From positions 1-64,000 of the forward strand of contig CAIVAU010000112.1 in the NCBI GenBank assembly GCA_903903925.1: 64,000 nucleotides of DNA. Direction: 5' to 3'. The stretch comes from an uncultured cyanobacterium (GTDB lineage Bacteria > Cyanobacteriota > Cyanobacteriia > Cyanobacteriales > Nostocaceae). Positions within the stretch are counted from its first letter, which is position 1. Every line of letters begins with the position of its first letter. This document shows positions 32,922-43,896 of the stretch, one piece after another. The notes under the pieces are model-generated. The model did no database searches. It saw only the letters and a list, made by a program, of their open reading frames with translations, and was not told the DNA's origin. Both the position numbers and the translations under genes were made by a program.

Positions 32922-35750
32922 ATGGCAACAAGTATAGATGATGACTTAGAAACATATCAACAGGCTTATAAAGCCTACGTGCAAAGGAATTATGAAGAGG
33001 CAGCGACATTCATTAACCAAGCAGTACTTTCTTTGCTCAACGACCCTAATACCCATTTATTAAGGGGACATATCTACTACGTTTTACAGCAGTATGACGT
33101 CGCCAAAGAAGAATATCAAAAGGTATTGCAGTTAACGAAAGATCCAGAAATCATTGATTTTGCCAACAATGGTCTGGAAAACATCAGCCATTTCCACCAG
33201 CAAGCAGGTGAGGTGACTGAAGTTGTTGAGAATGAGAACTTATCGGGCTTGAGCGATACTCTCCCTATAGAACCACAAAAATTAGAATTGGAGGATTTAG
33301 AAAACTCTAATCAAAATCTTGATTTCCAATCCTTGGACGAGATAGAAGAATTACATTCAATCAGTCCATTCGATATCCCCACAGACATTAATTTGTCTGA
33401 TCCAACATCAAATTCAACCGAAGAACTGGTCGATAACCCTTTTAATTTGAATCAACTAGATACTCTTGATTCAAACATTACTCAAGATGAACAAGCAGAA
33501 TTAGAGTTACCAGCTTTCTTTGAAGAAGCGATTGTTGAAGATCCTTTACAAGCTAGTGGCACAAATTATGTTAGCCAAAATTTAGCAGAGCCTCAATATG
33601 ATAGCGGCGATTCACCATTTGCACAAGGTGTTGAGAAAAGTGAAAATGAGGCAACCTTAAGTGAGGAACCCTTTTTACAACTCAACCCAGATCTTTTTAA
33701 CTTTACTTATGAAGATGAAACTTTCACGACCGATTCAGGCAGTCAAGAAAGTTTGTCTCCCACAAAAAATACCTTCTTTGGGGAACAGTTATCCTCACAA
33801 GACTCTGTAAAAGAGTCCGAAAAGCCGAACTTCCAAGAACCTTCTAACCTCAGACTAAATTCAGAAAATTCGTCGTCTTCGCTCAGCGATCTTACTTTGA
33901 AAGAACAGCAGCTTAGCTCAAGTTATAGCGAAGATGAAAGTGACTTCAACGACGAAGCTTTTAATTTGGAAGCATTTGAGTCTGCCTTTGGCTCGGAGGA
34001 AATCTCGGCTGAAAATGAAACCGCAAGCAATCTACTAAATGGACACACTTCCCAGAGGAATAATATAGACTTTTTAGACGACTTTGATGAATTTGACGAT
34101 TTAGGCAATATTCCAGGATTTGATAGTGTTGGAGATTCTTCCTTTGGTGACTCTCAGTTGCATTCTAGCGCAAGAGAAACCAACGGTGGTAAAGCCTCGG
34201 AAATCCCAAATACTGAAATGAACGCCCGCGATGCGGAGCTATTTAGTATTACTGGTTCACACGAAGCAGTCCCAGTCTTTACCCAAACAGATGTCTCCAA
34301 GTCAGAACTTCAAGTCACAGTTGAGCAAGGCTTGCTGGCACCGTTGGAAAATGCCCCCCTAGAAAATAAGCACTGGTTAGTCGCTGGGACTGTAGGCGTT
34401 GTCTCGGCATTAGTTGTAGCAGCAGTCAGCTTTGCTGCAGCTAACTTTTCTCAACCCCAACAACGTGAGTCAGTGCGCAATACAGGCTGGGCAATGACAC
34501 TAGCAGCAGGAATCACTAGTTTTGCTACCGCAGGCTTCATGGGTAACCTCACAATCCGGCAAATTCGTCGCACAACTAAAGACCTGCAAGCTCAATTTGA
34601 TGCAGTGAGTCAAGGAAATCTTAATGTCCAAGCGACAGTCTATTCAGAAGATGAATTTGGACAGTTAGCCTCTGGCTTTAATGAAATGGCCCGCGTTATG
34701 TTCACGACCACAAATGAAGCTACCCGCAAAGCTCAAGAACAGGAGGAAGCAAAAGAAAACTTGCAACGCCAAGTGATTCGCTTGTTAGACGATGTGGAAG
34801 GGGCTGCCCGAGGAGATTTGACGGTGCAAGCAGAGGTGACAGCCGACGTGCTGGGGGCAGTTGCCGATGCTTTTAACCTCACAATTCAAAACTTGCGGGA
34901 TATTGTGCAACAGGTGAAAGTGGCAGCACGAGACGTGACTCAAGGAGCAACTAATTCGGAAACCTTTGCTACGGCATTATCCAGTGACGCCCTGCGACAA
35001 GCAGAAGAGTTGGGGGTGACGCTCTCATCTGTACAGGTGATGACTGACTCAATCCAACGGGTAGCAGAAGCAGCGCGGGAAGCAGAAACTGTAGCCCGTG
35101 ACGCTAGCGAAATTGCCCTCAAAGGTGGGGATGCAGTAGAGAATACCGTGGCAGGGATTTTAGAAATTCGCGAAACTGTAGCCGAAACCACCCGGAAAGT
35201 CAAGCGGCTGGCAGAGTCATCCCAAGAAATTTCTAAAATTGTCGCGTTAATTTCTCAGATTGCCTCCAGGACAAACTTATTGGCACTTAATGCCAGTATT
35301 GAGGCAGCACGCGCTGGAGAAGCTGGACGAGGCTTTGCTATCGTCGCCGATGAAGTGCGCCAGTTGGCAGATAAATCAGCTAAGTCGTTAAAGGAAATTG
35401 AACAAATTGTTATGCAAATCCAGAGCGAAACCGGCTCCGTAATGACTGCGATGGAAGAAGGCACACAACAGGTCATTAAAGGCACGCAATTAGCAGAAGA
35501 AGCTAAGCGATCGCTAGAAAATATCATTCAAGTTGCAAAACGCATTGATATTCTAGTCCGCTCAATTACTACTGATACTGTGGAGCAGACAGAAACCTCC
35601 CGCGCCGTAGCTCAGGTCATGCAATCAGTGGAATTAACAGCGCAAGACACCTCACAGGAAGCACAACGAGTCTCTGGAGCTTTGCAACACTTAGTCGGTG
35701 TGTCCCGTGACCTAATCGCCTCCGTTGAACGCTTCCGCGTAGAAACATGA
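32922..35750 (+). CDS. hmpD: HmpD, methyl-accepting chemotaxis protein
   Basis: A 942 aa protein. The N-terminal TPR-like part (about 10-95) is followed by a very long acidic, Ser/Asn-rich linker (about 100-470). Two membrane helices follow (about 480-500 and 525-545, [18 protein letters not shown] and [18 protein letters not shown]), then HAMP segments and the conserved MCP signalling tip ([20 protein letters not shown]). It has almost no loop between the helices, so sensing is probably internal rather than periplasmic. It corresponds to PixJ/PilJ. It needs HmpC and HmpE as partners; its polar location governs hormogonium gliding in related species. Confidence 0.92.
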   Translation: MATSIDDDLETYQQAYKAYVQRNYEEAATFINQAVLSLLNDPNTHLLRGHIYYVLQQYDVAKEEYQKVLQLTKDPEIIDFANNGLENISHFHQQAGEVTEVVENENLSGLSDTLPIEPQKLELEDLENSNQNLDFQSLDEIEELHSISPFDIPTDINLSDPTSNSTEELVDNPFNLNQLDTLDSNITQDEQAELELPAFFEEAIVEDPLQASGTNYVSQNLAEPQYDSGDSPFAQGVEKSENEATLSEEPFLQLNPDLFNFTYEDETFTTDSGSQESLSPTKNTFFGEQLSSQDSVKESEKPNFQEPSNLRLNSENSSSSLSDLTLKEQQLSSSYSEDESDFNDEAFNLEAFESAFGSEEISAENETASNLLNGHTSQRNNIDFLDDFDEFDDLGNIPGFDSVGDSSFGDSQLHSSARETNGGKASEIPNTEMNARDAELFSITGSHEAVPVFTQTDVSKSELQVTVEQGLLAPLENAPLENKHWLVAGTVGVVSALVVAAVSFAAANFSQPQQRESVRNTGWAMTLAAGITSFATAGFMGNLTIRQIRRTTKDLQAQFDAVSQGNLNVQATVYSEDEFGQLASGFNEMARVMFTTTNEATRKAQEQEEAKENLQRQVIRLLDDVEGAARGDLTVQAEVTADVLGAVADAFNLTIQNLRDIVQQVKVAARDVTQGATNSETFATALSSDALRQAEELGVTLSSVQVMTDSIQRVAEAAREAETVARDASEIALKGGDAVENTVAGILEIRETVAETTRKVKRLAESSQEISKIVALISQIASRTNLLALNASIEAARAGEAGRGFAIVADEVRQLADKSAKSLKEIEQIVMQIQSETGSVMTAMEEGTQQVIKGTQLAEEAKRSLENIIQVAKRIDILVRSITTDTVEQTETSRAVAQVMQSVELTAQDTSQEAQRVSGALQHLVGVSRDLIASVERFRVET

Positions 35751-35752
35751 AT

Positions 35753-35937
35753 GAATTATGAATTATGAATTATGAATTATGAAAGAATTATGAATTTAAA
35801 TAGCCCAAATTTATACTTCGTCAGCCATCGTTCACCATTCATAATCCATCATTTACCATTCATTATTCACCACCACCCACCACCCACCATCATCCACCAC
35901 CCACCATTCATAATTCATAATTCATAATTCATAATTC
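35753..35937. repeat. 31 bp perfect inverted repeat made of TGAATTAT units
   Basis: GAATTAT-type units at 35753-35783 are the exact reverse complement of 35907-35937, enclosing 123 bp that contain CACC-rich repeats. The right arm ends 3 bp before the hmpE ATG, leaving no room for a normal ribosome binding site. Confidence 0.85.
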
Positions 35938-35940
35938 CTT

Positions 35941-38900
35941 ATGCTGCCAGAACAACAACAGCGAATTTTGGGTTACTTCATTGAGGAAGCAAAAGATCAC
36001 CTGAATACAATTGAGCAGGGGTTGCTAAATCTCCAGAGTACCCTGAATGATCCAGAAATGATCAATGAAGTCTTTCGGGCTGCTCACTCTATTAAAGGCG
36101 GGGCAGCAATGCTTGGTCTGAATAGTATCCAGCATACGTCTCACCGTTTGGAGGACTGCTTCAAAGTTTTGAAGGAACACCCGGTTCAGGTTGACCAGAA
36201 GCTGGAGTCTTTGTTTCTTGGTGTATCTGACACACTGAAAGTGCTGTTAGATCATCTACAGGGACCCTATGGTCTTCCGGAAGAAACAGCTAGCGATCTG
36301 ATGTTAGAAGCAGAACCGGTCTTTCAGTGGTTATACGAACATTTGGATATCCTTGTAAAACAAGGAAGCAGTACATCCATAACTAAGACCCTTAAGTCTC
36401 CGATAGAGGACACTACAGCGCTTTCTAACGAAACCCATGCTACTGTCCGACCTAAACAGGTGGAACCTACAGAAAGTGATCGTGAGCAACAGATTCAAAC
36501 CCAGGTGATACAAACACTAAGGGAAATGTTGCAACTGTTTAAGCAACCGGCAACACCTGAAACACGTCAAAATCTTCAAGGGTGTTGTAACCATTTAGCT
36601 AGAATTGGTGAGGAGTCAGAGTGGTTGCATTGGGCTAATTTGTGTCAGGTAGCTGGAAGGGCGATCGCTAATCCTGAAAATACTTATCTTACTCTAGCAA
36701 AAATTGTCATTATAGAGATTAAACAAGCTCTGGAATTCGTCCTCACAGATCGGGAAGCTGAAATTGCAATTAGTCAGCAACTAGAATCACTCATCCCTAT
36801 CCCAGAAATCGAATTGTTAGAGATTGATTTGGTGGATGAACCAACTCATATACCAGAGTCAGTCCTCTCTGTCAGCGATGATGAAGCTGTCTCACCTGTG
36901 TCACCAATAGCTGACAATTTGACTGAGTCAGAGGATCTGTTGGAAATTCAGCCACAAGACACCATTACTAGTCTATCAGATCTATCCTTTGAACTGAATA
37001 GCGACAGCGAAAATAACGAACTTCTTCCTGATATCAGTCTTGACCAAAATTGTCCAGAGGTAGGAATAGCCGAGTTAAATTCTCTTGCCGATTTGTTTGA
37101 AGGTGAGACTCCCGATCTAGATGGAAGCTGGGAACAGGAGGAAATCCTAGATATTTCCGCTACTCAGGAATCGGGAAGTGATTTAAATCACATTGATAAT
37201 GAGGATAATGATAGCGAATTTGAATTTCTATTTGCAGCAGAGACTATTAATCATCCAGTTGAAAAAATTGTAAAAGAAGAAGAATTTACTCTTGGGGAGT
37301 TGTTTGGTGACGAGTTCCTAGAAGAAGAGAATAAAGAGACGCAAAATCAAGAAGCTGTTGGGTTGGTCATTGAATTTAGCTATGAAAACTCAGTTGACCA
37401 AGAGGATGTCACAGAAAAAACAATACTGTTGACCTCGGAACACGTGATAGAAATAGAAAATGAATCACCACCCACAGCCGAAGTCAATCAGCCACAAACT
37501 GTAACTATTACTTACGAACCATTCACTCAAGATCAAAGCGGTTTTGATGATTTATTCACGGAAATTGATTTATCAAATCCTGTGGCAGAAATTGCCCCTA
37601 TTGATCCGAAATCGGAGACGATCTCACCTAAAGACGAAATCAGGTCTTTAGACGATCTGTTTACTGAAAACACCCAAAATTATAGCTTCCCCTCCTTACG
37701 TCAGAACCAGTCAACCTCTGGTAATGTATTGGATACTTCCTCTATTACAGCGGCAGAATTTTCTCTAGAGCAAGAAGACGCTTTTTCGCACTTCTGGGAA
37801 GAGGGAAGTCAAAAGGAAAAACAAGGCGAATTTCCTCCTGCTGTAGAGGCGGATGCTGCAAAGGAGTTAGAGGAAATTTTGCTTGCGGCTGCAACTTCTG
37901 ATGATATTTTTGGTGATAGTCACGAGTCTGTCTCCTTGAGCGCAACTAGTTTAAACTTGGAAGATCTGGATGTCAATTTTCAGTCGGAACATCTCAGATT
38001 GTTATCAAATCCTGGTGATAATTTCTTTGAGGAGTTCTCGTCAACCAATTTAACAGGAGCAGGGGGGCAAGGGGGACTCGGGGTCCCCTCTGGGGATAGG
38101 GGGGAAAGGGGAGCAGAAAATGCTTCGGTCTTACCGCAGGAAGGGATTAATGCTGGAAACCAGTCCTCGGCACAGCCTCCAGAAGTTCTGGAAGTTATAC
38201 CAGAATTTACATTGCCAACGAATACTTTACCCTCTAGTTTACCACAACCATCTACTGACATGGAACTTGATTGGTTTCATAGTTTTGAGGTGGGGAGTGA
38301 CGAGTCTTTGCCAGTCCTGTTTGAGGATATAGCCGCAGTTAGCTCCATTGATGTTGATCTAAATGATAGTACAGACGATCTTTTTACAGTTCAACTCCAG
38401 GACTTAGATGATGATTTGTTCTCCAGAGAAACTTCATCAGAGAACATGAGTCTTAGGGATGAGTCGCTCCAGTTACAGCTACCCCAAGAGGTAGGAAGTG
38501 ACCTGCAAGTAGATCAGTTAGATGGTGAGAATCAAGAAATTTTATTCAATGAATTCGAGGATTTCTTAGACAATGTAATGAGTATTTTAGATACTGAAGT
38601 AACCGATTCACAAGATTTGTTAACGGAAGTATCGATCAGTGAAGCAGCAATTGCAGAGGACGAAAATTCTAACTCAGACAGTGACACGCTGTTGGGTGAC
38701 TTTGCTGACTTTGCTGACCTAAATCAAGTGTCCTTTGAGGATAGTGGACTGTTTTCTCCAAGGACAAAATCAGAGATAGTAGAAGATGAAGATGTTGTCT
38801 TATCTTATATAAAGACACACACAGCCCAAACGGAACAAGAAGAAACAGCAGATAACATCTTAATGCAAGATGAATTTGCTGAGTTGGATAATTTACTAAA

Positions 38901-41022
38901 CCAAGAAGTCGCATCAAGTACAAGTGCTGCTTCCATACCAGAACAAGAAATTGCCGCCTTAGGAGAATTGCTGGATTTAAAGCAGGAAAAGGTTAAACAA
39001 GATTCTCCTCAAGGGAACATCGACGATCAATTTAAGGAATTGGTCGAAATGGTGAAGGGAGATTTACCGCCACGCCATGCGGTCACTCGATCTGCCAGAT
39101 TTGAACAACTCATGAAGGTCCCAGTTAAGCATTTGGACGACCTGAGCAATTTGGTTGGGGAGTTGGTGGTAAATCGCAATACACTAGAACAGGATCAAGA
39201 GCGCCTACGACAGTCTCTCGATAATTTGCTCACTCAGGTGCAACAGTTATCGGATGTGGGAGGGAGGATGCAGGAATTGTACGAGCGATCGCTACTGGAA
39301 GCATCTCTACTAGCCAGCCGCAAAAACTATGGACTTATCCCCCACCCGGATAAAACTATGGGTTTTAGTGAACTAGAAATGGATCAGTTTACTCCTTTCC
39401 ATACCTTGTCCCAGGAAATAATTGAACTGATTGTTCGGGTACGTGAGTCAGCTAGTGACATAGACTTTGTGACCGAAGAAAGCGAGCAGGTAGCGCGGCA
39501 GTTCCGGCAGATCACGACCCAACTACAAGAGGGACTGACGCGATCGCGAATGGAGCCTTTTGCTGAAGTTAGCACACCTTTAGAGCGAGGAGTACGGGAG
39601 ACTGCCATCAGGTGTGGGAAACAAGCGCGGCTGGTGATTGAAGGTCGAGATACGTTGATTGACAAAATGATTCTAGAGCATCTGAAAAGCCCACTGACGC
39701 ATTTACTGAATAATGCGATCGCTCATGGGATTGAAACATCAGAAACTCGACAAGCAGCAGGTAAGCCACCTGTGGGAGTTATCTCCATCCACGCCTTCCA
39801 TCAAGGCAACCAAACTATTATCTCCGTTACAGATGATGGTGCGGGTATTGATTCTGAAGGGGTAAAGACAAAGGTAGTCAATCTGGGTCTCATGACAAAA
39901 GATCAAGTCAGAACTATGACTGATATTGATGTTTACGACCTCCTCTTCCAGCCTGGTTTTAGTACCAAAGACAAGGAAGATGAATTTGCTGGTCGCGGTG
40001 TTGGATTAGACGTAGTTCTCACTAGAATCAGTGAAATCCGAGGGACAATTAGTATTGATTCTACCTTAGGCAAGGGAACTACCTTCACTATTCGTCTGCC
40101 TCTGACCCTAAGTATTTGTAAAGCTCTCTGCTGCATCTCTGATAAAGCTCGCATCGCCTTCCCAATGGATGGGGTAGAAGATACTCTAGACGTACCTGTA
40201 AAAAATATACATACGGGTGCTAACGGGCAGAAATTTATTCCTTGGCGCGATACACTTTTACCATTCCGACCCCTGAAGGAGCTTTTAACCTTAAATCGTC
40301 AGCTAAGTCGAGCCAGTGTCTATGGTGGTAACCGTGATGATGACATGATTTCTGCTGTTGTCGTACGCTCAGCAAATACTCTCATTGCCCTACAAATCGA
40401 CCAAGTGCTGAGCGAACAAGAAATTGTGATTAAGCAATTTGAAGGTCCTGCACCTAAACCTATTGGTGTCGCTGGTGCAACCATTTTAGGTGATGGTCGC
40501 ATTATGCCGATAGCCGACGTGCTAGAAATCATAGATATTTTCCAAGGAAGAACTTCCACACAACGTGGTTTCATCTCTCGGGATCAGAAAGCAAGTCATA
40601 TTGTACCGGAAACCCCGGCAGCTAAAATTGACCCAACAGTGCTGATTGTTGATGACTCAATCACAGTCAGAGAGTTGCTTTCTCTCACGTTTAACAAAGC
40701 AGGTTATCGTGTAGAACAGGCGCGTGATGGTCAGGAAGCTTGGGACAAACTCCGTTCTGGTCTACCTTGCGATATCGTGTTTTGCGACATTGAAATGCCC
40801 CGTTGTGATGGTCTGGAATTGCTCTCTCGCATTCAGAAAGACTCCTATCTCAACCATCTGCCGATCGCCATGCTCACCTCGCGAGGTGCAGACAAACACC
40901 GACAAATGGCAGTTCAATTAGGTGCCAGCGGCTATTTCACTAAACCCTATCTTGAAGAAGCTTTACTCGAAGCCGCAGGACGGATGCTGAAAGGGGAGAA
41001 ATTGGTCAGTAGTGCCTCGTAG
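35941..41022 (+). CDS. hmpE: HmpE, CheA-like hybrid histidine kinase
   Basis: A 1693 aa protein. The N-terminal HPt domain (phospho-His in FRAAHSIKGGAAMLG, about residue 50) is followed by a second helical part (about 165-290) and a very long acidic linker (about 300-1030). Next come the dimerisation segment (PVKHLDDLSNLVGELVVNRN), kinase core (N box HLLNNAIAHGIE, G1 VTDDGAGID, G2 GRGVGLDVV), CheW domain and a C-terminal receiver (LIVDDSITVRE, Asp in VFCDIEMPRCDG). It matches PixL/PilL. The linker carries six xLF motifs and an in-frame repeat insertion. There is no clear ribosome site: a TGAATTAT repeat reaches the ATG. Confidence 0.92.
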   Translation: MLPEQQQRILGYFIEEAKDHLNTIEQGLLNLQSTLNDPEMINEVFRAAHSIKGGAAMLGLNSIQHTSHRLEDCFKVLKEHPVQVDQKLESLFLGVSDTLKVLLDHLQGPYGLPEETASDLMLEAEPVFQWLYEHLDILVKQGSSTSITKTLKSPIEDTTALSNETHATVRPKQVEPTESDREQQIQTQVIQTLREMLQLFKQPATPETRQNLQGCCNHLARIGEESEWLHWANLCQVAGRAIANPENTYLTLAKIVIIEIKQALEFVLTDREAEIAISQQLESLIPIPEIELLEIDLVDEPTHIPESVLSVSDDEAVSPVSPIADNLTESEDLLEIQPQDTITSLSDLSFELNSDSENNELLPDISLDQNCPEVGIAELNSLADLFEGETPDLDGSWEQEEILDISATQESGSDLNHIDNEDNDSEFEFLFAAETINHPVEKIVKEEEFTLGELFGDEFLEEENKETQNQEAVGLVIEFSYENSVDQEDVTEKTILLTSEHVIEIENESPPTAEVNQPQTVTITYEPFTQDQSGFDDLFTEIDLSNPVAEIAPIDPKSETISPKDEIRSLDDLFTENTQNYSFPSLRQNQSTSGNVLDTSSITAAEFSLEQEDAFSHFWEEGSQKEKQGEFPPAVEADAAKELEEILLAAATSDDIFGDSHESVSLSATSLNLEDLDVNFQSEHLRLLSNPGDNFFEEFSSTNLTGAGGQGGLGVPSGDRGERGAENASVLPQEGINAGNQSSAQPPEVLEVIPEFTLPTNTLPSSLPQPSTDMELDWFHSFEVGSDESLPVLFEDIAAVSSIDVDLNDSTDDLFTVQLQDLDDDLFSRETSSENMSLRDESLQLQLPQEVGSDLQVDQLDGENQEILFNEFEDFLDNVMSILDTEVTDSQDLLTEVSISEAAIAEDENSNSDSDTLLGDFADFADLNQVSFEDSGLFSPRTKSEIVEDEDVVLSYIKTHTAQTEQEETADNILMQDEFAELDNLLNQEVASSTSAASIPEQEIAALGELLDLKQEKVKQDSPQGNIDDQFKELVEMVKGDLPPRHAVTRSARFEQLMKVPVKHLDDLSNLVGELVVNRNTLEQDQERLRQSLDNLLTQVQQLSDVGGRMQELYERSLLEASLLASRKNYGLIPHPDKTMGFSELEMDQFTPFHTLSQEIIELIVRVRESASDIDFVTEESEQVARQFRQITTQLQEGLTRSRMEPFAEVSTPLERGVRETAIRCGKQARLVIEGRDTLIDKMILEHLKSPLTHLLNNAIAHGIETSETRQAAGKPPVGVISIHAFHQGNQTIISVTDDGAGIDSEGVKTKVVNLGLMTKDQVRTMTDIDVYDLLFQPGFSTKDKEDEFAGRGVGLDVVLTRISEIRGTISIDSTLGKGTTFTIRLPLTLSICKALCCISDKARIAFPMDGVEDTLDVPVKNIHTGANGQKFIPWRDTLLPFRPLKELLTLNRQLSRASVYGGNRDDDMISAVVVRSANTLIALQIDQVLSEQEIVIKQFEGPAPKPIGVAGATILGDGRIMPIADVLEIIDIFQGRTSTQRGFISRDQKASHIVPETPAAKIDPTVLIVDDSITVRELLSLTFNKAGYRVEQARDGQEAWDKLRSGLPCDIVFCDIEMPRCDGLELLSRIQKDSYLNHLPIAMLTSRGADKHRQMAVQLGASGYFTKPYLEEALLEAAGRMLKGEKLVSSAS
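38056..38116 (+). repeat. GC-rich interspersed element inside hmpE
   Basis: A 61 bp block begins GGAGCAGGGGGG and ends GGGGAGCAG. It encodes GGLGVPSGDRGERGA in the acidic linker. The same block, 8 bp shorter, is in the C39 ABC gene (4294-4346). Confidence 0.75.
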
Positions 41023-41080
41023 GGAGTGGGGAGTGGGGGGAGTGTGGGGAGTGTGGGGAGTGTGGGGAGTGTGGGGAGTA
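41022..41080. repeat. GGGGAGTGT tandem repeat after hmpE
   Basis: About six copies of GGGGAGTG(T), starting at the hmpE stop codon. Matching complementary CCCACTCCCC lies at about 41130, so the transcript could fold back. Confidence 0.85.
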
Positions 41081-41382
41081 ATGTCTTCCTCTCCTTAGTC
41101 CCCTTCCTTACCTCCCAGCCCTCCGACACTTCCCACTCCCCCTGATTCATCTTGGTATGGGATGATAACTTGAGAATTTGGAATAAAAAGCAGAGATTAT
41201 CCTTTAAATTGGCGTTGAATCCTTAGAAAACAATACACACCCAAAATAAATACTCCCAATCCAAAATCGACTCGTACAGCGCGACAGAGATAACCAGAAA
41301 GTTAGAACCAAGTATGTTTGTATGTGTTCTTCCCGACAAGACTCCTGACTCCTGACTCCTGACTCCTAACTCCTGCCTCCTG
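41023..41382. other. Intergenic region after hmpE, mostly repeats
   Basis: These 360 bp hold the GGGGAGTG repeat (41022-41080), C-rich sequence to 41142 and an ACTCCTG repeat (41341-41382). No gene is visible. Confidence 0.75.
41341..41382. repeat. ACTCCTG tandem repeat
   Basis: Five to six copies of the heptamer, running into the stop codon end of the DUF4327 gene. Confidence 0.9.
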
Positions 41383-41619
41383 TTAGTCGTTGTCCCATTG
41401 TTCCCGACCAATCAGATCGGCAATGCGATCGCGCAGTAAAAAATCACACTTTTCTAATTCACATTCAACACAAACCCACTCTCTAGCTGGGATGTATTGG
41501 CAAAGGCTGTAGATTGGTTGTTGCCGGCTGACCACTCCCTTTTGCACCAATCGCCTTGCTTCGTCTTGGATTACGTCTAGAGAGTAGTAATTGATAGAAG
41601 GCACCGTATTCACACTCAT
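41383..41619 (-). CDS. DUF4327-family small protein
   Basis: A 78 aa protein: YYSLDVIQDEARRLVQKGVV, then QPIYSLCQYIPAREWVCVEC, then LLRDRIADLIGREQW. This is a cyanobacterial conserved family of unknown function (DUF4327 as I recall it). Three Cys cluster in the middle. It is soluble. The start ATG 41619 is not preceded by a clear Shine-Dalgarno. No operon partner is visible. Confidence 0.85.
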   Translation of the reverse strand: MSVNTVPSINYYSLDVIQDEARRLVQKGVVSRQQPIYSLCQYIPAREWVCVECELEKCDFLLRDRIADLIGREQWDND

Positions 41620-41954
41620 CGTTTTTTACTCACAAATTAATATTTAGGTAGTGTTCCCAATATTGTTTAGGAACAAACATGATCCGGAATAAACTTGCTG
41701 CTGGGGTTTTGTAGTTTGGTATACGGAACTGTTTTCATTTTGACGCTACATATCCTCAAAAAATGTAAAGAAATATTACAAAAGTCAACGTTTCCTGACA
41801 TTTAATTAGATTATATTTCAAAACAGAAAACTAGGGTAGTTAATTTAACCGACTTGTACTAGTTTATGAGATGTACAGAAATGAGGCTTAAGCAATGTGC
41901 TGACTACCTTCAGCTAGAAGTGGCAAATCAGGAAATATTCCCTCAACAGATGAA
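41620..41954. other. Upstream region of the DUF4327 gene
   Basis: These 335 AT-rich bp lie between two minus-strand genes and should hold the DUF4327 promoter. I see no clear ORF, repeat or hairpin. Confidence 0.5.
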
Positions 41955-43559
41955 TTACATACTAAATAATCTACGTAAGGCAATATCTTGCGCTGCTGGC
42001 ATTTGTCCATAGGAGAAAACAGTGTTGAGATTTGCCGGAGCTAAAGGTATAAACTGCTGCATTGCATAAGGGCTACCGTACACCACTAAAGCTTGAAGCT
42101 TACGATTTATTAATAATTTCTTAAACAAATGCTCACATGCTTGGTTGAGCCTAGAGCTACCGCGAAATGGATTGCCTCGAATAAATATTTGTAGAAGCGT
42201 GAGGTGATTTGCCTCTAGATCGGCAGTAGACAGGGTCTGGCTATCGGTAATTTGAGTCATGTAGCCCATTTGCTTAGGCAGTGTAATTGCTGGAGCGCAA
42301 AAGTTCAAAAAATCACATTTTAACAAGTCATCAACCACGATTAAATTCCGCAAATTAGGTGCTGAAAGATAATTAAGCGTGACTGGATCTATGAGGTTTT
42401 CTGATGGTAGTACAGGACAATACACAGCCTGACTGTGTTGCAAAATCTCAGTAACAGTAGTAGTGGAGTCGTTTTGTGATATGTGATGGCTTAAATCTCT
42501 TAAATCTAGAGTATTGACCTGCAAAGGAAAGATTTTTCTCTTAGCTTGCCAAATACGCTGAACAGACTCACGAATGCGCGACCTCATGATGCGTCCACTC
42601 TCCACAGCCTCGCACACGGCACGAATTGCGGTTTCGGGATCAATAGGCATGACCAAAATATCAGCACCAGCTTCCACTGCCATAACAGGAGCAACGCTTG
42701 CACCATAGTGCTTGGCAATAGCACCCATAACCAGCGCATCTGTCGCAATCAAGCCATCAAATCCAAGTTTTTGTCGTACCTGCCCTGTTAAAATCTTCTC
42801 CGATAGGGTTGCCGGTAGTTCTGAATCCCAACAAGGGATCAGTAGATGGGCACTCATGATCGTATCTACACCCGATGCGATCGCCGCCGCAAACGGTGGT
42901 AATTCAACTTCCCAAAGACGACTTGCCGAATGGGGGATCACTGGTAAATCCAGATGGGAATCAACAGCAGTATCACCATGTCCAGGGAAGTGTTTTGCCG
43001 TCGTCAGGACAGGATAAGCTTTCGCACCACGAATAAAAGCACTAGCAAGAAGGCTGACTTCCTCAACGGTTTCGCCAAATGCTCGCACATTGATCACAGG
43101 ATTATCAGGATTGTTATTCACATCCACCACAGGAGCAAGTACCCAGTTAATGCCAACTGCTAGACTCTCTGTGGCAGTGATCGCTCCCATTTTTTCTGCA
43201 TAGTGCAAACCCAACGTTTGGTCCTTGCGGAAGATAACACTCAGCGCCATTGGTGGCGGGAACCAAGTTGCCCCACTAAAGCGCTGTCCAACACCTTCTT
43301 CGATATCAGCAGCAACAAACATGGGGATTTTTGCCCAGTTTTGCAACTGTTGTATTCTGATGGCTAATTCTCCAGCACTAGCCCCTAATAAAATCACCCC
43401 ACCAACACCTAAATCCTGCACCCAGTGTTGAAGGATTGCTGCTGGTGGTTCCCAGTCAGGATACTGAATTTGGTGGTCAAACAAAAAACCAGAGGTACGA
43501 ACAACCACCATTTGGGCGACTTGTTCTGCGAGAGTAAGTTGATCTATATCGGGCAGCAT
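41955..43559 (-). CDS. Glycoside hydrolase family 3, beta-N-acetylhexosaminidase-like
   Basis: A 534 aa GH3 protein. The NagZ-type motif KHFPGHGDTAVDSHLDLPVI is present, with its His-Asp pair, and the nucleophile region is IATDALVMGAI. NagZ-type enzymes remove GlcNAc from muropeptides in peptidoglycan recycling. It is longer than the 340 aa enzyme of E. coli, with an extra C-terminal domain (about 360-534). There is no signal peptide, so it should be cytoplasmic. It seems to be a single gene: there is a 706 bp region upstream. Confidence 0.9.
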   Translation of the reverse strand: MLPDIDQLTLAEQVAQMVVVRTSGFLFDHQIQYPDWEPPAAILQHWVQDLGVGGVILLGASAGELAIRIQQLQNWAKIPMFVAADIEEGVGQRFSGATWFPPPMALSVIFRKDQTLGLHYAEKMGAITATESLAVGINWVLAPVVDVNNNPDNPVINVRAFGETVEEVSLLASAFIRGAKAYPVLTTAKHFPGHGDTAVDSHLDLPVIPHSASRLWEVELPPFAAAIASGVDTIMSAHLLIPCWDSELPATLSEKILTGQVRQKLGFDGLIATDALVMGAIAKHYGASVAPVMAVEAGADILVMPIDPETAIRAVCEAVESGRIMRSRIRESVQRIWQAKRKIFPLQVNTLDLRDLSHHISQNDSTTTVTEILQHSQAVYCPVLPSENLIDPVTLNYLSAPNLRNLIVVDDLLKCDFLNFCAPAITLPKQMGYMTQITDSQTLSTADLEANHLTLLQIFIRGNPFRGSSRLNQACEHLFKKLLINRKLQALVVYGSPYAMQQFIPLAPANLNTVFSYGQMPAAQDIALRRLFSM

Positions 43560-43701
43560 AGGAATTTATGATTTTGGATACAGCATTATACACAGCATCC
43601 AGATGTTTCAGAGGGAGCAGGGTGCTCTTAGCAGGGAGCAGGGGGAACCCAGGGCTCAAGCCGTGGGCTTGGAACTTTGACGCCGTGTTTCACAGCATGT
43701 C

Positions 43702-43725
43702 GTGTCTCGCGACACATCTTTTTTT
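43702..43725 (+). terminator. Hairpin with T7 run
   Basis: GTGTC/GACAC stem with loop TCGC, followed three bases later by seven T. No plus-strand gene lies just upstream, so it either ends an unseen transcript or is fortuitous. Confidence 0.35.
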
Positions 43726-43896
43726 ATTCCCTGTTCCCTGCTCCCTTCTTTTGTAAACACAAAAAGTATATATCCAACTGCCCGATCCCTGAGGTATGTG
43801 TCTGACCCTTAGCCATATTTAAACAAACACCCTCAAGCCTTGTCTGTAAAGTGCTTAGCTAAATTTATTGAGTCAATTGTTATTTGCATGACCCAA

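Noticed and set aside
43702..43725. Small RNA gene ending at the hairpin with T7
   Set aside because: No promoter-like sequence or conserved structure could be seen upstream; the region is mainly repeats.
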